Assembly (NCBI GenBank): GCA_964390805.1
Contig: CAYMKL010000049.1
Span: 1 to 43,284, forward strand
Direction: 5' to 3'
Origin: CAYMKL01 sp964390805
GTDB taxonomy: Bacteria; Chloroflexota; Anaerolineae; VGOG01
DNA: 43,284 bases
Shown piece after piece: positions 1-7,818 of this stretch. Position numbers and translations under genes: made by a program. The notes under the pieces are model-generated. The model saw only the letters and a program-made list of their open reading frames with translations, did not search any database and was not told the DNA's origin. Within the stretch, counting starts at the first letter, position 1, and each line of letters begins with the position of its first letter.

Positions 1-117
1 GCCGGGATCTTCTTTAAGTCTTTTACGATTTCGAGCCCCTTCCGGGAAAACTCAAGATGGAGAATGGAAGATGGACGTTAGAGGATGAACTCCCCTTTCC
101 AACTTCCAACTTCCAAT
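1..117. repeat. Intergenic start of window with short-period repeat
   Basis: No gene is supported here. Positions about 54-116 hold short, self-similar purine-rich and pyrimidine-rich units (AGATGGAGAATGGAAGATGG, then CCAACTTCCAACTTCCAA) that could pair with each other. The same style of low-complexity spacer recurs elsewhere in the window with different units. Confidence 0.5.
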
Positions 118-756
118 TTACGGGGAGCCCGTGGCTCCCTCGGCCGCAATGCGCTGCGCGCACTCCGCCAGTTCGCGAAGCCGCTGCGCCTCAACAGAGA
201 GACCTCGCGCACGATGCATGTGCTCGAAGGCCTGGCTGTATAGCGTGGCTGCGTTATCCCACTGGTGGGTGAACTCGGCAATGCGGGCTGCCTGCTCAAG
301 AGCCATCGCTGCCAGTTCCCCTTTGCCCTCGTCGGCGTACTGGGCGGCAGCCTTCTCCAGGTCAACCGGGCGCTGTCTAGGCAGTCGGCGCTCCGGCTCT
401 GCCAGGACGCGCTCGATGGTCGGCAGCAGCAGGTCGTACCAGTTCGACTTGGGCAAATACTCGTAGAAGTCCAACTGTGCAGCGCGCGCCTCGGTCTCCA
501 GCGAGGCGTAGCCTGTGAACATGATCACCCGCAAGTCGGGCTGCAACTGGCGCAACATCGCCGCCACCTGGAACCCGTCCATCTCAGGCATCTTCATGTC
601 CAGCAGAGCGACGTCGCAAGAGGTCTCCCGCGCCTGCTCGAGTGCCTCGCGGGCGCTGCTGGCCGTCACGACGGTATACCCTGCCTGTTTCAGGTAGTCC
701 TCCAGGCTTTCAAGTACCAGCAAATCATCGTCCATCATCAGTATCGTTGATGACAT
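118..756 (-). CDS. Response regulator, receiver domain with helical C-terminal tail
   Basis: This 212-residue protein has an N-terminal CheY-like receiver domain (about residues 3-120). The acidic pocket DDD is at residues 9-11, the predicted phosphoacceptor Asp53 lies in LLDMKMPEMDG, and the conserved lysine is in EYLPKSN (about residue 103). The remaining 90 residues are predicted helical and Ala/Glu-rich and resemble no DNA-binding output domain, so the protein is more likely a phosphorelay or protein-interaction receiver than a transcription factor. The ATG start follows GGGAGGTG at a good distance. It is the last gene of a three-gene minus-strand cluster, 28 bp after the hybrid kinase, which probably phosphorylates it. 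The receiver assignment is secure; the partner is inferred. Confidence 0.9.
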   Translation of the reverse strand: MSSTILMMDDDLLVLESLEDYLKQAGYTVVTASSAREALEQARETSCDVALLDMKMPEMDGFQVAAMLRQLQPDLRVIMFTGYASLETEARAAQLDFYEYLPKSNWYDLLLPTIERVLAEPERRLPRQRPVDLEKAAAQYADEGKGELAAMALEQAARIAEFTHQWDNAATLYSQAFEHMHRARGLSVEAQRLRELAECAQRIAAEGATGSP

Positions 757-784
757 TGTACTTCACCTCCCAAATGAATGAAAG

Positions 785-1888
785 TCACAACTCGGGCTGA
801 ATCGGCAAGCGGACAGTGACAGTGGTCCCTTCGCCTACGGCGCTGGTCACCTCAATGCGACCACCGTGGTTTTCGATGTTCCTGCGAGCGACGTAAAGCC
901 CCAGCCCACTTCCTTTCTGACCGTTCCTCCAATCGGAGAATCCGATGCGGAAGATTTTCTCCTGCGTCTCCGGGGGAATACCAACCCCCGTGTCCTCAAT
1001 GTCCACGGCGACCCACCCCCCTCCGGCTTCCCGCCGCGTGCGCAGCGTGAGCGTCCCACCGGCGGACATAGCCCGTCCGGCATTGGTCAGCAGGTTGTGG
1101 AAGGCACGTTCCAACTGGGCACGGCTGCCATGTATCGGCGGGATGTCCTCGCCCCACTCCCGCACGACTGTCACGTCAGGGTAACCGTAGCGGAATTCTT
1201 GCACCAGCCGCTCCAGCAGGCGGTGGAGGTCGAGAGGCTCCCAGCGCCAGACCTCACTGCTATCCAGGGCCACGGCTACGTGGCCCAGGTCTTCGGCCAG
1301 ACGCTTGATGCGGGCCAAGATCTGCTGGATGACCTCAATGGAACGCTCGCACTCCGGGTCCCCGGCCACTCGTGTGGACAGCGCCTGCACCCGCTGGGTG
1401 AGCACGAAGTAGGTCGCGCCGCCGATGTCGTGGCCCACCTCACGCGCCAGGAGACGCAGTTCCTCCTCGGCCTGCTGCTTGCGACAGCGCAGTTCCTGCC
1501 ACTCGAAGCCTCGCTCGATGCGCACGATCCATTGATCCAGCGGCTCCGACTTGTTGACGAAGTCCTTCGCCCCTCCGCGCATGGCAGCGACTACGTTCTC
1601 GTACACGCCATAGGCGCTGAGCATAATGACGTAAGTCTGCTCCAGCAGGTGCTTCTCTTGCATCAGACGCAGCACTTCCATCCCGTCCAGCCCGGGCATG
1701 TTGATATCGAGCAGCATTACGTCGCAGGAGGCTTCCCCCAGCCGGGCCAGTGCCTGCTCCCCACCCGCCACGGATTCCACTTGCCAGCCTCGCGCTGCAA
1801 AGACCGGGTTGCTGAGGAAGGCAACGACCTCCTCGCGGAAGAAGGGCTCGTCGTCTACTACGAGTATCTTTTTCTGTTCTATCGCCAC
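785..1888 (-). CDS. Receiver-histidine kinase hybrid (N-terminal receiver)
   Basis: In this 367-residue protein the receiver comes first: VVDDE at residues 10-14, phosphoacceptor Asp61 in LLDINMPGLDG, Lys113. A coiled linker follows, then an H-box-like segment with His153 in REVGHDIGGA, then a complete HATPase domain. The ATPase has an N box (NLLTNAGRAM), G1 box (DTGVGI) and G2 box (GSGLGL), so it should bind ATP. This reversed order, receiver before kinase, is typical of kinases controlled by an upstream phosphodonor. It starts with GTG 23 bp after the GAF protein gene and is followed closely by a lone receiver, so the three genes look like one relay. It is the only member of the cluster with an intact catalytic domain. 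No membrane segment is visible, so it should be cytoplasmic. Confidence 0.9.
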   Translation of the reverse strand: MAIEQKKILVVDDEPFFREEVVAFLSNPVFAARGWQVESVAGGEQALARLGEASCDVMLLDINMPGLDGMEVLRLMQEKHLLEQTYVIMLSAYGVYENVVAAMRGGAKDFVNKSEPLDQWIVRIERGFEWQELRCRKQQAEEELRLLAREVGHDIGGATYFVLTQRVQALSTRVAGDPECERSIEVIQQILARIKRLAEDLGHVAVALDSSEVWRWEPLDLHRLLERLVQEFRYGYPDVTVVREWGEDIPPIHGSRAQLERAFHNLLTNAGRAMSAGGTLTLRTRREAGGGWVAVDIEDTGVGIPPETQEKIFRIGFSDWRNGQKGSGLGLYVARRNIENHGGRIEVTSAVGEGTTVTVRLPIQPEL

Positions 1889-1897
1889 ATCAGTTTT

Positions 1898-1924
1898 CCC
1901 TTCGACTGCGCTCAGGGCAGGCCC
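1898..1924. repeat. Short palindromic repeat at gene junction
   Basis: The sequence CCCTTCGACTGCGCTCAGGG begins here. It resembles a short palindromic motif that I recall as dispersed in many bacterial genomes; that recollection is not verified. It supplies the stop codon and last residues (GLP) of the GAF-domain protein and fills the gap before the receiver-kinase gene. Confidence 0.5.
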
Positions 1925-3729
1925 TTCATCGGCAGTTCAAGTACGAAACCAACTTCTCCATCATGAGCCATCCAGGTAAGAGTGCCTCCGTATTGGGACT
2001 TAACCGTCTCCTGTGCCAGCGCCCACTCGAAGTGAAGGGGCGACAGTGCCTCAGGCGCACCGGCCGCTGGTTCGAGGATAGACGAAATTTTCTCGCTCAG
2101 CGAATTCTCTGGCACATGTATTTCTGTGCGCACACACTGGCCCTCGGCGGACAGCGACGTGCGCACATCAATAAGGCCTCCATGTGATTCGAGGGTTTCC
2201 ATCGCTAAGCGCAGGACGGTGACCAGGACGCCGAACAATTCGTTGGGTTCGATGAACAGAGAGGGAAGTTCGCCGTAGGTAGCGTGCACTTCCACACCGC
2301 GTCGCTGCCGTTCCGCCGCCAGCCAGATAAGCACCTCGCGCACCACGTCGTTCCACTCGGTGGTTGTGCGAATAAAGCCGATGTGCTGCGAGAATTTGAG
2401 CAGGTCCAGCAGTTTTCCGCTGACCTCGTCCAGGCTAGTCTCGATGATATCTAGCCGCCTGGCCAGAGACCCCCCTCCGACTCCCCGCTGGGAGGGGGGA
2501 GGGGGCAGCGCGTCTTGGAGGTCGCTGCGCAGGTTGGTCAACGCCAGGCGAGCCACGGCCAGAGGGTTTGCCGCCTCGTGCCGTATCCGTTGCGCCAGGG
2601 TGCCGAAAGATGCGACCCGCTGCATCCGCATGGCGGTGACCCCCACCTCGTTCAGGGCCTTGAGATAGAGAGCCCCCTCCAGCACGCCGCCGATGGCCGT
2701 GGAGAGCAAGCGTAGATACCCCTCGTCTTCGTCGGTGAACCAATCACGGTGGCCGGCGGCGCTAGGAATCTTGTTGATCAACTCGAGGGTGCCGAGTATC
2801 TCGTCGCCCAATTGCAGGGGGACACCAACGAAGGAGCGATAGACTCCGGAGGGGAGATGTGGGATGACCTCTGAGATGTGAGGATCGTCCCAATCCTCCA
2901 ACGTGGCTGCCTCGCGTATCTGGATGGGTGATCCAGTCTGGAAGATGTGCCCTGTCAGCCCCTCCCCTGCCATGTACGTCAGTTTGCCGATTAGCGTCTC
3001 GGGAAGGCCGCTGACGGCTCGCAGCACTGCTCGGTGGACATCTTCCTCGGCTTGCAGGTAAACAAGGCAGCCTTCGGTGCGAAACCCCTGCCTGACCCGC
3101 TCCGTCACGGCCTGTAGCATCTCGGCGATGGGCCGCCGTGGGTTCAACTCCTCGCCGATATCCAGTAGCAGCCGGAAGTAGCGCGCACGGCGCCTCTCCC
3201 GCTCGTAGCGTTGCGAATTCTCGATAGCGATATTCACCATGGCGGCTACGTGGCTCAGCAGGGCTTCGTGCTGCGCATCGAATCGCTCTCCTTTGGCCTT
3301 CCCGGAGACTCGTAGCACGCCAAGCACAGTGGACTCATCCCTGGAGAGAATCGGCACCCCCAGGTAAGCCTGGCCTGGTTTGGCGCTGATCTCCGAGTAT
3401 TTCTTGCTCCAGACCAAATCCTCGGCGATGCGTCGCAGTTCCCCATTGTCCCTGACGTTGGCGATGCGCAGTGGCCGGCCATGCCCGGCGATCCAACCGG
3501 TCAGCCCCTCCCCAGGTTCGTACTCCACCCGCTCGGCGGGCATCTCTGCGCCCTCCAGGAGACCGGTGGTGCCACGCAGGACGTAACGGCCCGTGATGTC
3601 ATCGCGCAGAAAGATGGAAGAGCCGCCAGCGCCGAGCCGGTCACGGGCATAGCTCACGACCAGCGCCATCAGCCGATCGCGATCCAACTCGCCGTAGATT
3701 TCCAGCAGTTCCTGGCCGAATCCGAGCAT
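1912..3729 (-). CDS. GAF-GAF sensor protein with degenerate histidine kinase domain
   Basis: This 605-residue protein has two GAF sensor domains (about residues 10-175 and 190-350) and no membrane segment, so it probably senses a cytoplasmic small molecule or redox cue. A histidine-kinase-like dimerisation helix follows (RIRHEAANPLAVARLAL, His near residue 384), then an ATPase-like fold. That ATPase lacks the signatures: the N-box asparagine is missing (FGVLVTVLRLAMETLE) and there is no DxGxG or GxGLG motif. It may therefore be a pseudokinase that dimerises with, or signals to, the intact kinase encoded next. A Gly/Pro-rich stretch encoded by a palindrome (around 2465-2512, PPPPSQRGVGGG) splits the dimerisation and ATPase regions. 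ATG follows GGAGGCGAG. The GAF assignment is strong; the loss of activity is inferred from missing motifs. Confidence 0.85.
   Translation of the reverse strand: MLGFGQELLEIYGELDRDRLMALVVSYARDRLGAGGSSIFLRDDITGRYVLRGTTGLLEGAEMPAERVEYEPGEGLTGWIAGHGRPLRIANVRDNGELRRIAEDLVWSKKYSEISAKPGQAYLGVPILSRDESTVLGVLRVSGKAKGERFDAQHEALLSHVAAMVNIAIENSQRYERERRRARYFRLLLDIGEELNPRRPIAEMLQAVTERVRQGFRTEGCLVYLQAEEDVHRAVLRAVSGLPETLIGKLTYMAGEGLTGHIFQTGSPIQIREAATLEDWDDPHISEVIPHLPSGVYRSFVGVPLQLGDEILGTLELINKIPSAAGHRDWFTDEDEGYLRLLSTAIGGVLEGALYLKALNEVGVTAMRMQRVASFGTLAQRIRHEAANPLAVARLALTNLRSDLQDALPPPPSQRGVGGGSLARRLDIIETSLDEVSGKLLDLLKFSQHIGFIRTTTEWNDVVREVLIWLAAERQRRGVEVHATYGELPSLFIEPNELFGVLVTVLRLAMETLESHGGLIDVRTSLSAEGQCVRTEIHVPENSLSEKISSILEPAAGAPEALSPLHFEWALAQETVKSQYGGTLTWMAHDGEVGFVLELPMKGLP
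2465..2512. repeat. In-frame palindromic insert inside the GAF sensor gene
   Basis: A GC-rich imperfect palindrome (CCCCCCTCCGACTCCCCGCTGG on plus, then GGGAGGGGGGAGGGGG) is read in frame as LPPPPSQRGVGGGS. The composition is unlike the flanking helix and fits insertion of a palindromic element into the coding sequence. Similar inserts occur in nuoN and leuS of this window. Confidence 0.6.
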
Positions 3730-3740
3730 CTCGCCTCCGG

Positions 3741-3842
3741 CTTATTGAAACAGGTCTGGCCAAAAGTGACCTGGGGCAGTGGCGACTCCAGTCGCCTTTC
3801 AACGGCTAAAGTCGTCACTACAAGCTACTTATTGAAACAGGT
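3741..3842. repeat. Direct repeat of the hppA 3' end with an internal hairpin
   Basis: The 15-bp sequence CTTATTGAAACAGGT occurs at 3741-3755 and again at 3828-3842, 87 bp apart. The second copy is the 3' end of hppA (codons for LFQ and the stop). Between them lies a hairpin-forming stretch (GGCGACTCCAGTCGCC) followed by a related arm (AAAGTCGTCAC). This looks like an insertion that duplicated its target, or a small non-autonomous element. Confidence 0.55.
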
Positions 3843-5892
3843 TTAGACCATGCTGGATGAACAATGGCAGCAGGGTAATGGACATGATGTTCTGCAGCTT
3901 GACCAGGATGTGCAATGACGGCCCCGCCGTGTCTTTGAGAGGATCGCCGAAGGTGTCACCGACCACAGCCGCTACGTGAGTCTCGGTACCCTTGCCGCCG
4001 AATTGCCCCTCTTCGATTAGCTTCTTGGCGTTATCGAGGATGCCACCGGTGTTGAACAGCGCCTTCGACATCGCCGCAGACGAGGCCTTTACACCAACCA
4101 GATAGGCCGCCAAGGCCCAGGGCCCCATGATGAAACCCACCACGATGGGGATGGCCATCGAGATGAGGGTGGGTGCCATCATCTTCCGCAGAGCATTGGC
4201 CGTCGCGACGTCAACACAGCGCGCGTAGTCTGGCGGGGCATCCCCTTTCATCAATCCTGGAATCTCGCGGAACTGACGCCGCACTTCCTCGATCATCTTA
4301 AACGCGCCGTCGTTGACCGAGCGCAAGGTTAGCGCCGAAAACAGGTAGGGCGTAGAAATCCCAAAGAAGAAGCCAGCGATATTCGGGGGGTTAACCAGGT
4401 TGACCATGAAGTCATTGATACCGGTCAGGTGGATGCCCTGCAGCCGGGCGACCTCGAAGAGATAGGCCATAAGAATCTTCAGACCGCCCATCGTCGCACA
4501 ACTCATAGCGTACCCCTTGGCCATGGCCTTGGTCACGTTGCCCACTGCGTCCAGAGCGTCGCCAGCCTTGCGCGTCTCCTCGCTCAAACCAGCCATCTCA
4601 CTGATGCCGGCCGCGTTGTCAACGATGGGACCGAAGGCATCGCCGGCCATGATGATGCCTTTCATCTCCTTCATGCCCATGGTGGCCGCGGCAATGTAGT
4701 AAATTCCTTCTAATCCTGCGCCACCCATGACCCAGGCAACGAGTATGATAGATCCCAGGATGTACTTGGCCCACACTGTGCTCTCCATGCCGTAGGAGAA
4801 TCCCGCCAGGATACTCAGCGCCGGTCCGCTCTGAGCATAGCGGGCGGTCTCACGTACCGGTTTCCCGTGAGCGCCGGTGTAATACTGGACGACGAGCACG
4901 GTGGCGAAGGCTCCCACCATCCCCAGGATTTGAGCGTAGAACAGGCCCACGTCGTGCATGATCCAGCGCGCAAACCCATAGAAGAGCACCAGGCAGGTCA
5001 GGCCGGTGCCCACAAAGCCACGGTAGACCGCCCTGGTAGGGCTTTCCCCATCTCGTCCTCGGGCCAGAAACACGCCGACCAGGGTGGCCACCACCCCGAT
5101 CGCGCGCGCCAAGATGGGAAACAAGACCCCATTCCAGCCGTACTTGCTGAAGAAGATGGGGGAGATGGCGACGATCATGGTGGTGATCACATTGTCTGCG
5201 CCCGACTCGAAGAGGTCGGCACCTCGACCGGCGCAGTCACCGACGTTGTCTCCCACCAGATCGGCGATGACCGCCGGGTTGCGAGGATCGTCCTCGGGGA
5301 TGCCGGCCTCGACCTTGCCTACCAGGTCGGCCCCGATGTCGGCGGCCTTGGTGAAGATGCCGCCGCCCAACTGGGCGAAGAGCGCCGAGAGGCTGGCCCC
5401 AAAGCCGAAGCCGACCAGCAGGCTCACCGCTTCTGGGTCGTCCGGCCCCACCCCGAAGAGGAACATGAGCAACACGATCCCCAGCATATTGAGGGACACG
5501 ATGGAAAGCCCCATGACCGAGCCGCCCCGGAAGGCGATGGTCAGGGCCCTGGCGGCCGAAGTCCGAGCCGCGCTAGAGGTGCGCACGTTAGCTCGCGTGG
5601 CTGCGTTCATGCCGATGAAAATGGCCAGCAGCGAGAAGCCCGCTCCCATCACAAAGCCGAAGGCGATCTGCCACTCCAGGAAGAGCAAGAGCAGCACAGC
5701 GATGCCGACGATGAAGTAGGCGATGGTCTGGAACTCCCGCCGCAGGAAAGCGTTCGCCCCTTGTTGAATGAACGAGGCGATTTCCTTCATGCGAGCAGTG
5801 CCGGAATCTTGCCTGACGAGCCACCGGACGATGATACCGACGAAGATCATGCCAGTGATGCCGGCCAGGGGAATAACAAACATCAGGTTCAT
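3829..5892 (-). CDS. hppA: Membrane-bound proton-translocating pyrophosphatase
   Basis: This 687-residue integral membrane protein couples PPi hydrolysis to ion pumping. The catalytic loop is clear (DIGADLVGKVEAGIPEDDPR, then NPAVIADLVGDNVGDCAGRG), as are the later Asp-rich motif GDAFGPIVDNAAG and the C-terminal GDTFGDPLKDTAGP. The segment GNVTKAMAKGYA has Lys where K+-dependent enzymes have Ala, so I class it as the K+-independent, H+-pumping type; this rests on one residue plus family knowledge. Many hydrophobic helices span the length, as in the usual 16-helix family. I place the start at the ATG at 5892 because it follows GAAAGGAGATTCC and because a promoter occupies 5921-5948, which rules out the longer reading frame. 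The gene is a single transcription unit. Confidence 0.96.
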   Translation of the reverse strand: MNLMFVIPLAGITGMIFVGIIVRWLVRQDSGTARMKEIASFIQQGANAFLRREFQTIAYFIVGIAVLLLLFLEWQIAFGFVMGAGFSLLAIFIGMNAATRANVRTSSAARTSAARALTIAFRGGSVMGLSIVSLNMLGIVLLMFLFGVGPDDPEAVSLLVGFGFGASLSALFAQLGGGIFTKAADIGADLVGKVEAGIPEDDPRNPAVIADLVGDNVGDCAGRGADLFESGADNVITTMIVAISPIFFSKYGWNGVLFPILARAIGVVATLVGVFLARGRDGESPTRAVYRGFVGTGLTCLVLFYGFARWIMHDVGLFYAQILGMVGAFATVLVVQYYTGAHGKPVRETARYAQSGPALSILAGFSYGMESTVWAKYILGSIILVAWVMGGAGLEGIYYIAAATMGMKEMKGIIMAGDAFGPIVDNAAGISEMAGLSEETRKAGDALDAVGNVTKAMAKGYAMSCATMGGLKILMAYLFEVARLQGIHLTGINDFMVNLVNPPNIAGFFFGISTPYLFSALTLRSVNDGAFKMIEEVRRQFREIPGLMKGDAPPDYARCVDVATANALRKMMAPTLISMAIPIVVGFIMGPWALAAYLVGVKASSAAMSKALFNTGGILDNAKKLIEEGQFGGKGTETHVAAVVGDTFGDPLKDTAGPSLHILVKLQNIMSITLLPLFIQHGLNLFQ

Positions 5893-5920
5893 GGAATCTC
5901 CTTTCAAAAGCTGTAGAGAT

Positions 5921-5948
5921 ATTTTACAAAGGAAGCAGAAAAAGTCAA
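5921..5948 (-). promoter_or_regulatory. hppA promoter
   Basis: On the minus strand there is TTGACT, a 16-bp spacer, then TAAAAT, about 30 bp upstream of the ATG at 5892. The hexamers each match the consensus at five of six positions. The predicted leader is very short, about 20 nt, and contains the ribosome binding site. Confidence 0.7.
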
Positions 5949-5950
5949 AT

Positions 5951-5970
5951 GCCCCCATGTGTCCGGGGGC
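5951..5970 (-). terminator. GC hairpin upstream of hppA, possible terminator
   Basis: GCCCCCGGACACATGGGGGC forms a 6-bp stem with an 8-nt loop. On the minus strand it is followed by ATTTGACTTTTT, so it could stop read-through into the hppA promoter. The T-run is shared with the -35 region. Confidence 0.45.
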
Positions 5971-6041
5971 ACAATTGGCGGCGGCTCCCTTGCCTGGTTT
6001 GACTTGAATTCAACTACTCTACCAAACTGGAGCTGCAAATC

Positions 6042-6074
6042 AAAAACGTCAGGAGGCACACAGCTCCGGACGTC
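6042..6074 (-). terminator. Terminator of the atp gene cluster
   Basis: On the minus strand ACGTC-C-GGAG pairs with CTCC-T-GACGT around an 8-nt loop and is followed directly by five T residues. It lies about 140 bp downstream of the last gene of the atp cluster and marks the end of that transcription unit. Confidence 0.7.
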
Positions 6075-6215
6075 TTAAACGCAGTTCAATTTCCCAAGGT
6101 TGACCCAGCAGCCTACCAAGTGTTGCATCTCATGACACGAGCCGCCCTTGTCAGCCGGAAACGGTGAATCCCATATATACTGGTCTCCCCCTGGACTTCG
6201 GTTCAGGCAAACCCG

Positions 6216-6518
6216 CTAATCTTCGGCCTCATCCTCAAACGAGAGCAAACGTTTGGCTAGAGCTGGGACGAGACTTCCAACAAGGGCAACTGCCAGAAGA
6301 TATATCTCAAACGTTAAAGGATTAGCCTCTAGACCCAGCCGGGTGACAACCTGCGTTCCCACCCAACGTATTGGTATGCTAAGCACGATGCCCTGGATAA
6401 CCCACTGGGAATCCGAGCCCCTACGAGTGAAACCCATAAGGTAAAGCACTTGCATAAACAAGAGGCCTGGAGCAAGGAATCGAATGATGTCGAACACTAT
6501 GCTGCTTACGTCTGGCAT
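6216..6518 (-). CDS. Small membrane protein of unknown function
   Basis: This 100-residue protein has hydrophobic segments at about residues 10-27, 38-50 and 68-88 and a charged C-terminus (SFEDEAED). I do not recognise the family; a loose resemblance to the start of DUF6338-type membrane proteins was considered but is not strong. It begins 5 bp after atpH, with AAAGGAG upstream, and precedes the terminator at 6042-6074, so it appears to be the last gene of the atp operon. It occupies the place where atpA would normally follow atpH. The coding call rests on the ribosome binding site, the spacing and a coherent membrane pattern. Confidence 0.6.
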   Translation of the reverse strand: MPDVSSIVFDIIRFLAPGLLFMQVLYLMGFTRRGSDSQWVIQGIVLSIPIRWVGTQVVTRLGLEANPLTFEIYLLAVALVGSLVPALAKRLLSFEDEAED

Positions 6519-6523
6519 TCCAT

Positions 6524-7030
6524 CTACTCCTTTTCGCTTGACTTTGCAGGCTCTGAGGGATACAACTTGCGCTCCTCGAAAGCGGCCTGCAAGTGCTCCT
6601 TCAAAGAGTCCAACTTGCTGGCTACGCTGCCATCAATGATCTGGTCCCTCACTTCGACCACCACGCCACCGATGAGGGCGGGGTCAACTTCCAGGTGCAA
6701 GAGGAACTCCTGGCCGAAACGCTTCCTGAGGCGCTCTTTGAGGATGGCTCGCTCCTCTTTGGTCAGAGGCACGGCACTCCTGACCCGGGCCACCGTCCCC
6801 GCCGCTTGCGCCTGTTGCCTGGCTATGCGCTCGAACTCCATAGCTGAGAAGGCAACCGACAGCAGAGGCAGCGTCGCCGTCGGCTCCTCTCGGGCCAACT
6901 GCCCTAGCTCTCTGCCCAGGCCGTCTAGCAGTTCCACCTGCTCCGGAGACACCAGATCCTGTTCGCGCAGCCGTTGGCCGATGGCTTCCAGATCTTCAAG
7001 CCAGGCATCCTTCGGCGTTGTTTCTCTCAT
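6524..7030 (-). CDS. atpH: ATP synthase F1 delta subunit
   Basis: This 168-residue protein matches the delta (OSCP) subunit, the stator piece that links the b-subunit stalk to the alpha3beta3 head. The helical N-terminal half and the C-terminal signature (LEVDPALIGGVVVEVRDQIIDGSVASKLDSL) are typical of bacterial AtpH. The start codon overlaps the end of atpF by 4 bp (7027-7030), indicating translational coupling. It is the last recognisable ATP synthase gene in the operon. The partners alpha, gamma, beta and epsilon do not follow, so delta must assemble with subunits encoded elsewhere. Confidence 0.93.
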   Translation of the reverse strand: MRETTPKDAWLEDLEAIGQRLREQDLVSPEQVELLDGLGRELGQLAREEPTATLPLLSVAFSAMEFERIARQQAQAAGTVARVRSAVPLTKEERAILKERLRKRFGQEFLLHLEVDPALIGGVVVEVRDQIIDGSVASKLDSLKEHLQAAFEERKLYPSEPAKSSEKE

Positions 7031-7533
7031 TCGAGCTCACCTACCTCTACCAGAAACTCGCCTATCAACCGACGCTGCGTCGCTTCATCCATCGCGGTCT
7101 GCTCAACCACCTTGCGAGTGGCCATGACGACCAGGTCTGTCATCTGCCCGCGCAACTCGGCTGCGGCTTGCGTGCGCTGAACCTCGAAGTCCTCCCGTTC
7201 CTTGGCTATGATCTGGCGAGCTTCCTCCCCCGCCTCAGCCAGGATGTCCTCCTTGAGCTTCTCAGCTTCCTGCGCTGCCTTAGCGAGGATCGCCCGCCTC
7301 TCCCTCTCCGCCTGCTCGATCCTTTCCTGGTATACCTCCTCAGCCTCCGCTGCCCTCTTGCTGGCCATTTCGGCATCCTCCAGGCCCTTCTTGATGCGCG
7401 TCGAGCGCTCCTCGAGCACCGTCAGAAAGCGCTTGAACACGAACCGGCGAAGTATGAAGAACAGGAGAACCAGGTTAAGGAGTTGGCCAAGCAAGGCTAT
7501 GTGGTTGATACCTAGTGGTAATCCTCCTTCCAA
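7027..7533 (-). CDS. atpF: ATP synthase Fo b subunit
   Basis: This 168-residue protein has one N-terminal transmembrane helix (HIALLGQLLNLVLLFFILRR, about residues 11-30). A long, highly charged helix with Ala/Glu/Lys/Arg heptads follows and forms the peripheral stalk dimer. Length and layout are standard for AtpF. It lies 18 bp after atpE and overlaps atpH by 4 bp. The conserved Arg after the membrane helix is present (FILRRFVFKRFL). Only one b-type gene is seen, so the stalk is probably a homodimer. Confidence 0.95.
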   Translation of the reverse strand: MEGGLPLGINHIALLGQLLNLVLLFFILRRFVFKRFLTVLEERSTRIKKGLEDAEMASKRAAEAEEVYQERIEQAERERRAILAKAAQEAEKLKEDILAEAGEEARQIIAKEREDFEVQRTQAAAELRGQMTDLVVMATRKVVEQTAMDEATQRRLIGEFLVEVGELE

Positions 7534-7551
7534 GCTGCCACCTCCTTATTA

Positions 7552-7770
7552 TTAAACGAACTTGATGGCCAAAGCAATAACCAGGGCGTAGATGGCGATG
7601 GCCTCGGTCAGAACCAGGCACAGGATCAGGTTGGCACTGATTGACGGGCCAGCCTCCGGGTTGCGTCCCAGCGACCTCATCGCCTCGGTGGAGAACCGAC
7701 CGATCATCAGCGCCGGAACCATCGCTCCCAAGACAATAGTGATTGCTGCCAGTACGTTTTTGTCTGTCAT
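7552..7770 (-). CDS. atpE: ATP synthase Fo c subunit (rotor ring proteolipid)
   Basis: This 72-residue hairpin has two hydrophobic helices joined by the polar loop RNPE (SLGRNPEAG). The ion-binding glutamate is in helix 2 (LTEAIAIYALVIAL, about residue 56). The Na+-type partners are not seen: helix 1 has no Gln at the expected site and the glutamate is followed by Ala rather than Ser/Thr. The ring therefore probably binds H+; this is an inference from known Na+ signatures. ATG follows AAAGGAGAATG. It lies between atpB and atpF as in standard operons. Confidence 0.96.
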   Translation of the reverse strand: MTDKNVLAAITIVLGAMVPALMIGRFSTEAMRSLGRNPEAGPSISANLILCLVLTEAIAIYALVIALAIKFV

Positions 7771-7818
7771 TCTTTCATTCTCCTTTCATATAATGGCTTG
7801 TGGCTCACCGCTATGCTA

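Larger units (their letters stand above)
5893..6215. other. Intergenic region between the atp operon and hppA
   Basis: This 323-bp stretch contains no supportable gene. It holds the hppA promoter (5921-5948), a GC hairpin at 5951-5970 and the terminator of the atp operon (6042-6074). Nothing is recognised in about 6075-6215. Confidence 0.7.

Noticed and set aside
866..1966. Open frame of 366 codons on the plus strand over the kinase gene
   Set aside because: Antisense shadow of a gene with intact receiver and kinase motifs.
4867..5916. Open frame of 349 codons on the plus strand over hppA
   Set aside because: Antisense to a clearly real pyrophosphatase; His/Asp/Glu-rich shadow composition.
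7552..7770. Na+-specific ATP synthase c subunit
   Set aside because: The Gln of helix 1 and the Ser/Thr next to the key glutamate are absent.
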